Shown piece by piece: positions 8,119-13,723 of a stretch of DNA of 20,586 nucleotides. Source of the stretch: SVEL01 sp045126475 (GTDB lineage Bacteria; Bacillota; Clostridia; Lachnospirales; Lachnospiraceae); contig JBGVOL010000039.1 in NCBI GenBank assembly GCA_045126475.1, positions 1 to 20,586 on the forward strand, given 5' to 3'. The translations under genes were made by a program, and so were the position numbers. Below the pieces are notes generated by a model, which worked only from the letters and a program-made list of their open reading frames with translations, was not told where the DNA came from and did no database searches. Within the stretch, counting starts at the first letter, position 1, and every line of letters starts with the position of its first letter.

Positions 8119-8358
8119 ATGGTAACAGAGGCACAGAAGGACAATTTAGTATCAATGCTTGACGGATATGTACAGAAGGGCGGACATCATCTTAACGTAA
8201 ACGTTCTCGTAAGAGAGACATTACTTGATGCACAGCAGCATCCTGAGAATTATCCACAGCTTACAATACGTGTATCAGGATATGCAGTAAACTTCATTAA
8301 GCTTACAAAAGAGCAGCAGGACGACGTAATTTCACGTACATTCCATTCAGCAATCTAA
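8119..8358 (+). CDS. grcA: Separate glycyl-radical domain/subunit of pyruvate formate-lyase (GrcA-like)
   Basis: This 79-residue protein is almost exactly the C-terminal domain of PFL. LDGYVQKGGHHLNVNVLVRE matches the loop before the radical site, and PQLTIRVSGYAVNF carries the radical glycine, Gly54. It ends like a normal PFL C-terminus (ISRTFHSAI). It has its own AAGGAGG (8104-8110) 8 nt before the ATG, so it is translated independently. E. coli GrcA (YfiD) is a similar stand-alone domain that replaces a damaged one in a full-length PFL. Here the neighbouring PFL has no such domain, so this protein should be an obligate subunit rather than a rescue factor (inference). It must be activated by a radical-SAM PFL-activating enzyme encoded elsewhere. 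It is co-transcribed with pflB, and a strong terminator follows. Confidence 0.93.
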   Translation: MVTEAQKDNLVSMLDGYVQKGGHHLNVNVLVRETLLDAQQHPENYPQLTIRVSGYAVNFIKLTKEQQDDVISRTFHSAI

Positions 8359-8380
8359 TGTAAACAATTACGGACTGCAA

Positions 8381-8440
8381 AAATAGAAAAGACCATGGAC
8401 TCAGCAAATTTATTTGCAAGAGACATGGTCTTTTCTATTT
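8381..8440 (+). terminator. Rho-independent terminator of the pfl operon
   Basis: AAATAGAAAAGACCATG (8381-8397) pairs perfectly over 17 bp with 8424-8440. The 26-nt loop contains its own GCAAAT/ATTTGC hairpin. The right arm and following bases are T-rich (TTTTCTATTTTTATT). The symmetry with A-rich left flank would also allow termination on the other strand. Confidence 0.88.
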
Positions 8441-8442
8441 TT

Positions 8443-8460
8443 ATTGGACGAATGTCCAAT
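8443..8460. repeat. Short inverted repeat upstream of the sporulation-type gene
   Basis: ATTGGAC-GAAT-GTCCAAT, a perfect 7-bp dyad directly after the pfl terminator and 17 bp upstream of the candidate sigma-E promoter. It could be an operator or an extension of the terminator region; nothing in the sequence decides this. Confidence 0.4.
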
Positions 8461-8476
8461 AGCGAACTGAAGCCAT

Positions 8477-8505
8477 TCATATTTTTTGTGTATGCCACAT
8501 AATAT
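8477..8505 (+). promoter_or_regulatory. Candidate sigma-E (mother-cell) sporulation promoter
   Basis: TCATATT (8477-8483) fits the sigma-E -35 pattern KMATATT. After exactly 14 nt, CATAATAT (8498-8505) fits 6 of 8 positions of the -10 pattern CATACAHT. No convincing sigma-A promoter was seen in this gap. The gene behind it has a SpoIID-like domain, which agrees with sporulation control. Confidence 0.5.
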
Positions 8506-8531
8506 TAAAAAAAGCTCTTTTAGGAGTACAT

Positions 8532-9752
8532 ATGGATAATACAGGCTTTCTACAGATAAACGTTACAAACAATCTTAATGTACCTATTGAAAATGCGGTG
8601 ATAAATCTCTCGTATGAGGGCAGACCTGAAGAGGTTATAAGGGTTCTGGATACAGACAGCTCAGGTCAGACAGAAAATGTGCAGTTGGAGGCACCGCCGG
8701 TGGAACTTAGCAGAACAGAAGATAATATTGTGATGCCATATGCCGAGTATTCCATATATGTTACGGCGGAAGGTTATGAGCCTGTTGATGTATCAGGAAT
8801 AGAGATTCTTTCGGAAACATCATCACAGCAGAATGTGAAGCTGACTGCAATCGGAGAGGGACAGGAGATTGTCATACCGGCACACACCCTGTACGGATAC
8901 TATCCGCCAAAGATTGCCGAGGCTGAAATCAAACCGACAAATGAGGCCGGAGAGATTGTTTTAAGCCGTGTGGTTGTACCGGAAACAATTGTAGTACACG
9001 ATGGTTCACCGTCAGATTCAACTGCAAAAAACTACTATGTTCCATATACGGATTACATAAAGAATGTAGCATCAAGCGAAATATATGCAACCTGGTCTGA
9101 TGCCACAATCACGGCAAATGTATTGGCAATAATGTCATTTACATTAAACAGGGTTTATACGGAATGGTACAGAAATAAAGGCTATGATTTTACCATTACT
9201 TCTTCAACTGCTTACGACCACAAATGGATTTATGGCAGGAATATTTATGATAACATCTCTGATATTGTGGATGAAATATTTGACCAGTACATTGCAAGAC
9301 CGGATGTAAAACAGCCTATTCTTACACAATATTGTGACGGAAGAAGAGTTACATGTCCGAATTGGCTGTCACAGTGGGGGTCAAAGGATTTAGGGGACAG
9401 AGGATATTCACCGATAGAAATTTTAAGATATTACTATGGTGATGATGTATACCTTCGGACTGCGGAGGCCATATCGGGAATACCGTCTTCGTGGCCGGGA
9501 TATGACCTTACGGTGGGAAACAGGGGAGATAAGGTAAGACAGATGCAGGAACAGCTTGATACAATAGCGGAAGTGTACACATCCATACCGAGAATTGCCG
9601 CAGACGGAATATTCGGTAACAATACAAAAGCTGCGGTGCAGGCATTCCAGAAGATATTCGGTCTCCCGCAGACCGGTGCCGTTGATTTCAGAACATGGTA
9701 TAAGATATCGCAGATATATGTAGGAATAACAAGGATTGCGGAACTAAGTTAG
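8532..9752 (+). CDS. SpoIID-like, peptidoglycan-binding sporulation-type protein
   Basis: This 406-residue protein has three parts. Residues 1-105 or so form a beta-rich, carboxypeptidase-regulatory-like domain (INVTNNLNVPIENAVINLSY). About 165-305 resemble SpoIID: YTDYIKNVASSEIYATW, with Glu183 at the position of the SpoIID catalytic glutamate, and LSQWGSKDLGDRGYSPIEIL near its end. C268-x6-C275 lies in this region. Residues 326-395 or so are a PG_binding_1 domain (DGIFGNNTKAAVQAFQKIFG). SpoIID is a lytic transglycosylase acting on septal peptidoglycan in engulfment. No signal peptide or membrane anchor is visible, which suits a protein made in the mother cell and deposited on the forespore cortex or coat, but that is inference. 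AGGAG (8522-8526) supports the ATG. Confidence 0.75.
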   Translation: MDNTGFLQINVTNNLNVPIENAVINLSYEGRPEEVIRVLDTDSSGQTENVQLEAPPVELSRTEDNIVMPYAEYSIYVTAEGYEPVDVSGIEILSETSSQQNVKLTAIGEGQEIVIPAHTLYGYYPPKIAEAEIKPTNEAGEIVLSRVVVPETIVVHDGSPSDSTAKNYYVPYTDYIKNVASSEIYATWSDATITANVLAIMSFTLNRVYTEWYRNKGYDFTITSSTAYDHKWIYGRNIYDNISDIVDEIFDQYIARPDVKQPILTQYCDGRRVTCPNWLSQWGSKDLGDRGYSPIEILRYYYGDDVYLRTAEAISGIPSSWPGYDLTVGNRGDKVRQMQEQLDTIAEVYTSIPRIAADGIFGNNTKAAVQAFQKIFGLPQTGAVDFRTWYKISQIYVGITRIAELS

Positions 9753-9769
9753 GTATTGGAGGAATGATT

Positions 9770-10126
9770 GTGAAAAGAAATGTATTGCAGGTTATAAAGG
9801 CAGTTGTGGCTGTGGCTGCGGCTACAGCGGTTCTGATGCTTTTTCTTGCTTTTCTCCTTTTTAAGTTCAATCTGTCAGACGGCGCCATAACAGCCGGTAT
9901 TTTTATAATTTACATCCTGTCTAATTTTTTGGGTGGTTTTATAATAGGAAAAGTCAGGGGAGAGAAGAAATTTATATGGGGAATCATAGTGGGACTTGTA
10001 TTTTTTGTATCTCTTAGCATACTGTCGTTTATTGTTACAGGTGAACTGTACGGAAGCGGACTTAGAGCATTGGGAGCATTGGTATCCTGTGTTGCAGGTG
10101 GCATGGCAGGTGGAATGTGCTCGTAG
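9770..10126 (+). CDS. Small four-span membrane protein, TIGR04086 family
   Basis: This 118-residue protein starts at GTG 9770. GGAGG (9758-9762) lies 7 nt before this GTG but only 1 nt before the upstream in-frame ATG at 9764, so the GTG is the better start. It is nearly all hydrophobic, with about four membrane spans: residues 9-30, 38-58, 66-88 and 97-115, the last rich in Gly, Ala and Cys. I recognise it as the TIGR04086 family of small Clostridia membrane proteins, whose function is unknown. It follows the sporulation-type gene by 17 bp, so the two are probably one operon, though a sporulation role is not shown. Confidence 0.7.
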   Translation: MKRNVLQVIKAVVAVAAATAVLMLFLAFLLFKFNLSDGAITAGIFIIYILSNFLGGFIIGKVRGEKKFIWGIIVGLVFFVSLSILSFIVTGELYGSGLRALGALVSCVAGGMAGGMCS

Positions 10127-10136
10127 GAAGAACATG

Positions 10137-10180
10137 GGAATAATTGTTTCACATTATTTACAGTGTGAAACAATTATTCC
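10137..10180 (+). terminator. 17-bp perfect hairpin, probable terminator without U-tract
   Basis: GGAATAATTGTTTCACA (10137-10153) and its exact complement (10164-10180) enclose a 10-nt loop, starting 10 bp after the TIGR04086-type stop. The position suits a terminator, but no T-run follows. It could instead be a mRNA-stabilising hairpin or an operator for the phosphate transporter downstream. Confidence 0.5.
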
Positions 10181-10192
10181 ATACGCCGGAAT

Positions 10193-10232
10193 TTAACACA
10201 GATTTAACATAAACCTCTCTGTAGATTTAATA
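10193..10232 (+). promoter_or_regulatory. PhoP/PhoB-like box upstream of the phosphate cotransporter
   Basis: TTAACA occurs at 10193-10198 and 10204-10209, an exact 11-bp period, within the longer repeat TTTAACA. A third copy, TTAATA, lies at 10227-10232, about two periods further on. Direct TT(A/T/C)A(C/T)A repeats at 11-bp spacing are the known Firmicute PhoP/PhoB binding pattern. A possible -10 (GATAAT, 10235-10240, or TATAAA, 10242-10247) follows without a clear -35, as at activator-dependent promoters. Confidence 0.55.
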
Positions 10233-10302
10233 TAGATAATGTATAAATTAAATGTATACGCAAAATTTTATATTTATATTAAATCTAAAAGCTGGAGGAG
10301 AA

Positions 10303-12072
10303 ATGGAAACATTTGATATTTTTAATGTACTTACAATGATAGGCGGCCTGGCATTGTTTCTTTACGGAATGGAGACAATGGGAAACGGTCTTGCAAAAAT
10401 GGCAGGCGGCAGGCTTGAGAAAATACTTGAGAAGCTTACATCAAACCGTATTATGGGTGTTGTTCTTGGAATTTTCGTCACAGCAGTAATTCAGTCTTCG
10501 TCAGCAACAACTGTTATGGTTGTAGGCTTTGTCAATTCGGGAATAATGAAGCTGTCCCAGGCAATCAGTGTTATTATGGGAGCCAATATAGGTACTACGG
10601 TTACATCATGGATTCTGAGTCTTGCAGGTGTAGAAGGAGGAAATCTGTTTACAAATCTGCTGAAACCCACATCATTTTCACCTGTGCTCGCCCTCATTGG
10701 CATAGTTTTCATTATGTTCTCAAAAAAAGCAAAGAAGAAAGATTTGGGAACGATACTTATCGGTTTTTCCATACTTATGTTTGGAATGAACACCATGACA
10801 GGGGCCATAGAGCCTCTTGGAGCGATACCGGAGTTTAGAAATATACTTACAATGTTTTCAAATCCCATACTTGGTCTTATTGCAGGTGCAGTTCTTACAG
10901 CGGTTATACAGAGTTCGTCTGCTTCTGTGGGCATTCTGCAGGCAATGGCGGCCACGGGAGCTGTCAGCTACGGAACGGCAATTCCTATTATAATGGGACA
11001 GAATATCGGAACATGCGTCACGGCAATGCTTTCATCCATCGGAGCAACAAAGAATGCAAGAAGAGCCGCTCTGGTTCATCTTTACTTTAATATAATAGGA
11101 ACGACAGTATTTATGGTAGTATTTTACGCTATAAATGCATTTGTTGATTTTACATTTCTTGAAAATCGGATAGGTTATGCCGGAATTGCAATCATACACA
11201 GTACATTTAATATAGGTGCAACGCTTTTGCTTCTTCCGTTCGGAAGGGTTCTTGAAAAGCTTGCATGCATGACTATACGTGATGATAAGAAGCAGGCAGA
11301 AAACAAAGAAGATATACGGGTTTTGGATTATCGTTTTCTTGAGACACCGGGCTTTGCCATAGAGCAGTGCAAAAATGTCGCCTACACCATGGCAGAACTG
11401 TCAAAAGAGGCAATATTTAAGGCAATGGAACTTCTAAAAAAATATGACGAGAAGACGGCCGAGGAGGTTATTGAACTTGAAAATAAAGTGGACATGTATG
11501 AGGATGAACTTGGAACATATCTTGTAAAGCTAAGCAGCAAGAGTGTTATGGAAGAGGACAGCCGTACATTATCTCTTCTGCTTCATTGTATTGGCGATTA
11601 TGAGAGAATTTCAGACCATGCCATAAATATACAGGAGTCGGCAAAGGAACTGTATGACAAGGGAATGGGATTTTCGGACAAGGCCATAGAGGAGCTGGAG
11701 ATATTCACAAGGGCCATCGAGGACATTGTGAATCTGTCACTTATTGCATTTAAGGATGAGGATGTGGAGATTGCCAAATCCGTAGAGCCTTTAGAAGAGG
11801 TGATAGATTACCTCAGTGATGAACTTAAGAACCGTCATATCAAGAGACTTCGGGAAGGAAAATGTACAATTGAGCAGGGCTTTGTATTTTCAGACATTAC
11901 AACAAACTATGAGAGAATCTCTGACCATTGTTCCAATATTGCAGTAAGCCTTATTGAGATTAAAGATGATGGTTACGATACCCATAAGTACCTTGATTAT
12001 GTGAAGCATGACAGCGCAAGATTTGCGGATGAATACGCAAATTGCAGGGAGAGATATGCACTTCCTTCATGA
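10303..12072 (+). CDS. Na+/phosphate cotransporter (NptA/YjbB type) with PhoU-like domain
   Basis: The ATG at 10303 is chosen because GGAGGAG lies just upstream and the protein then begins at the first membrane span. The longer in-frame start at 10252 has no ribosome site. The 589-residue protein has two inverted Na/Pi-cotransporter repeats, each with the signature QSSSA: VIQSSSATTVMVVGF (Gln64) and VIQSSSASVGILQAM (Gln203). About eight membrane spans end near residue 330. The C-terminal 240 residues are a cytoplasmic PhoU-like helical bundle with two repeats (ERISDHAINI and ERISDHCSNI). The family moves phosphate with sodium; some YjbB-type members act as exporters, so direction is not certain. 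The PhoP-like box upstream suggests induction in low phosphate and favours import. Confidence 0.9.
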   Translation: METFDIFNVLTMIGGLALFLYGMETMGNGLAKMAGGRLEKILEKLTSNRIMGVVLGIFVTAVIQSSSATTVMVVGFVNSGIMKLSQAISVIMGANIGTTVTSWILSLAGVEGGNLFTNLLKPTSFSPVLALIGIVFIMFSKKAKKKDLGTILIGFSILMFGMNTMTGAIEPLGAIPEFRNILTMFSNPILGLIAGAVLTAVIQSSSASVGILQAMAATGAVSYGTAIPIIMGQNIGTCVTAMLSSIGATKNARRAALVHLYFNIIGTTVFMVVFYAINAFVDFTFLENRIGYAGIAIIHSTFNIGATLLLLPFGRVLEKLACMTIRDDKKQAENKEDIRVLDYRFLETPGFAIEQCKNVAYTMAELSKEAIFKAMELLKKYDEKTAEEVIELENKVDMYEDELGTYLVKLSSKSVMEEDSRTLSLLLHCIGDYERISDHAINIQESAKELYDKGMGFSDKAIEELEIFTRAIEDIVNLSLIAFKDEDVEIAKSVEPLEEVIDYLSDELKNRHIKRLREGKCTIEQGFVFSDITTNYERISDHCSNIAVSLIEIKDDGYDTHKYLDYVKHDSARFADEYANCRERYALPS

Positions 12073-12077
12073 AACAC

Positions 12078-12106
12078 TTGAAAATATGAAAATATCTTAG
12101 TATAAT
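12078..12106 (+). promoter_or_regulatory. Sigma-A type promoter for glyQS
   Basis: TTGAAA (12078-12083), 17-nt spacer, TATAAT (12101-12106). It starts 5 bp after the preceding stop codon. The leader is only about 45 nt, too short for a T-box, so this glycyl-tRNA synthetase does not seem to be T-box controlled. Confidence 0.8.
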
Positions 12107-12155
12107 GAAAGCTACCTGCCCGGTTGGGTGTAATTTGATTTAAGGAGTGAATATC

Positions 12156-13544
12156 ATGGAAAAGACAATGGATAAGATAGTTGCATTGGCTAAGGCAAGA
12201 GGATTTGTATATCCGGGTTCAGAGATTTACGGTGGTCTTGCAAATACATGGGACTATGGTAATCTTGGCGTTGAGCTTAAAAATAATGTAAAGAAGGCAT
12301 GGTGGTCAAAGTTTATACAGGAGAATCCTTATAACGTAGGTGTAGACTGTGCCATTCTTATGAATCCACAGACATGGGTTGCTTCAGGACATCTTGGTGG
12401 TTTTGCCGACCCTCTTATGGATTGTAAGGAGTGTAAGGAGAGATTCAGAGCTGACAAGCTTATTGAGGATTACAATGACGAGAACGGCATCAAGATAGAA
12501 GGTTCTGTTGATGCATGGTCAAATGAAGAAATGATGAATTACATAAATGAGAAGAATATCTGTTGTCCTTCATGCGGTAAGCACAATTTTACAGATATAA
12601 GACAGTTTAACCTTATGTTTAAGACATTTCAGGGTGTTACAGAGGATGCAAAAAATACAGTTTATTTAAGACCTGAGACAGCACAGGGTATCTTCGTAAA
12701 CTTTAAGAATGTTCAGAGAACATCAAGAAAGAAGATTCCGTTTGGTATCGGTCAGATTGGTAAGTCATTCAGAAATGAGATTACACCGGGTAACTTTACA
12801 TTCAGAACAAGAGAGTTTGAGCAGATGGAGCTTGAGTTCTTCTGCGAGCCGGGAACAGATCTTGAATGGTTTGCATACTGGAAGTCATTCTGTATTAACT
12901 GGCTTAAGTCACTTGGTATAAAGGATGAGGAGATGAGAGCAAGAGACCATTCTCCTGAGGAACTTTGCTTCTATAGTAAGGCTACAACTGATATTGAGTT
13001 CTTATTCCCATTTGGCTGGGGTGAACTTTGGGGTATTGCCGACAGAACTGACTATGACCTTACACAGCACCAGAATACATCAGGCGAGCCGATGGATTAT
13101 TTTGATGATGAGAAGGGACAGAAGTATATTCCATATGTTATCGAGCCTTCACTTGGTGCAGACAGAGTTACACTGGCATTCTTATGTGCTGCATATGATG
13201 AGGAGGAGCTTGAGGGCGGCGATATGAGAACTGTTCTCCATTTCCATCCGGCACTTGCACCTGTAAAGATTGGTATTCTGCCATTATCTAAGAAGCTTAA
13301 CGAGGGTGCGGAGAAGATTTATGCAGAGTTATCAAAGAAGTATAACTGTGAGTTTGATGACAGAGGAAATATCGGTAAGAGATACAGAAGACAGGATGAA
13401 ATCGGTACACCATTCTGTATCACATATGACTTCGAGTCTGAGAATGACGGCTGCGTAACAGTACGTGACAGAGATACAATGGCTCAGGAGAGAGTAAAGA
13501 TAGAAGACTTAAAGGCATACTTCGAGGAGAAGTTTGAATTTTAA
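12156..13544 (+). CDS. glyQS: Glycyl-tRNA synthetase, single-chain (alpha2) type
   Basis: The ATG at 12156 is chosen because AAGGAG (12142-12147) lies 8 nt upstream and overlaps the alternative in-frame GTG at 12147. The 462-residue protein charges tRNA-Gly in the cytoplasm. Class II aaRS features are all visible: N-terminal KIVALAKARGFVYPGSEIYG, YLRPETAQGIFVNFKN, motif 2 (GIGQIGKSFRNEITPG and FRTREFEQMELEFF) and motif 3 (IEPSLGADRVTLAFL). A Zn-type Cys pattern (CKECKERF, CCPSCGKHNF) lies in the insertion. The C-terminal anticodon-binding domain runs from about APVKIGILPLS. Length is normal for the bacterial homodimeric type, distinct from the alpha2-beta2 GlyQ/GlyS enzyme. It is a single-gene unit with its own promoter and terminator. 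Confidence 0.96.
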   Translation: MEKTMDKIVALAKARGFVYPGSEIYGGLANTWDYGNLGVELKNNVKKAWWSKFIQENPYNVGVDCAILMNPQTWVASGHLGGFADPLMDCKECKERFRADKLIEDYNDENGIKIEGSVDAWSNEEMMNYINEKNICCPSCGKHNFTDIRQFNLMFKTFQGVTEDAKNTVYLRPETAQGIFVNFKNVQRTSRKKIPFGIGQIGKSFRNEITPGNFTFRTREFEQMELEFFCEPGTDLEWFAYWKSFCINWLKSLGIKDEEMRARDHSPEELCFYSKATTDIEFLFPFGWGELWGIADRTDYDLTQHQNTSGEPMDYFDDEKGQKYIPYVIEPSLGADRVTLAFLCAAYDEEELEGGDMRTVLHFHPALAPVKIGILPLSKKLNEGAEKIYAELSKKYNCEFDDRGNIGKRYRRQDEIGTPFCITYDFESENDGCVTVRDRDTMAQERVKIEDLKAYFEEKFEF

Positions 13545-13552
13545 TGACTACA

Positions 13553-13589
13553 GGTCGGATTTGCATTTTTGTAAATCCGACCATTTTTT
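13553..13589 (+). terminator. Rho-independent terminator of glyQS
   Basis: GGTCGGATTT (13553-13562) pairs with AAATCCGACC (13573-13582) around a 10-nt loop, followed by A and TTTTTT (13584-13589). The -35 box of the ppdK promoter begins two bases further on. Confidence 0.93.
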
Positions 13590-13590
13590 A

Positions 13591-13619
13591 TTGACTAAAT
13601 GACTTCAAATTGCTATACT
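13591..13619 (+). promoter_or_regulatory. Sigma-A type promoter for ppdK
   Basis: TTGACT (13591-13596), 17-nt spacer, TATACT (13614-13619). The start of transcription would be near 13626, giving a leader of about 98 nt. Confidence 0.8.
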
Positions 13620-13630
13620 TATTCCATAAG

Positions 13631-13692
13631 TGTGTAAGTGCGCTCTTTTTTGCGTGCAAACACATAAAAAAGCATATAAGGTTTACCTTATA
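13631..13692 (+). other. Structured 5' leader of ppdK: hairpin, possible pseudoknot, and dyad
   Basis: A hairpin can form from 13631-13643 with 13652-13664: an outer 5-bp TGTGT/ACACA stem, a 2x2 internal loop, then a 6-bp stem with two G-U pairs. Its loop has CTTTTTT (13645-13651), which is the exact complement of AAAAAAG (13666-13672) just downstream, so an H-type pseudoknot is possible. After it lies a perfect dyad, TATAAGGT-TT-ACCTTATA (13675-13692). It matches no riboswitch class I know. The pairing is partly low-complexity A/T, so chance is a real alternative. Confidence 0.4.
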
Positions 13693-13723
13693 AGATAAAA
13701 GAAAATTTTAGGAGGAACTTAAA

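Noticed and set aside
8040..8120. Frameshift or sequencing error as the cause of the split pyruvate formate-lyase.
   Set aside because: The large chain ends in a distinct 27-residue tail and a clean stop. A 52-bp non-coding gap and a strong AAGGAGG site precede the small gene's ATG, so one indel cannot restore a normal full-length enzyme.
10252..10302. N-terminal extension of the phosphate cotransporter from the ATG at 10252.
   Set aside because: No ribosome site precedes that ATG. GGAGGAG lies just before the ATG at 10303, and family members begin close to the first membrane span.
12073..12155. T-box leader for glycyl-tRNA synthetase.
   Set aside because: The promoter leaves only about 45 nt of leader, with no room for specifier stem, T-box sequence and antiterminator.
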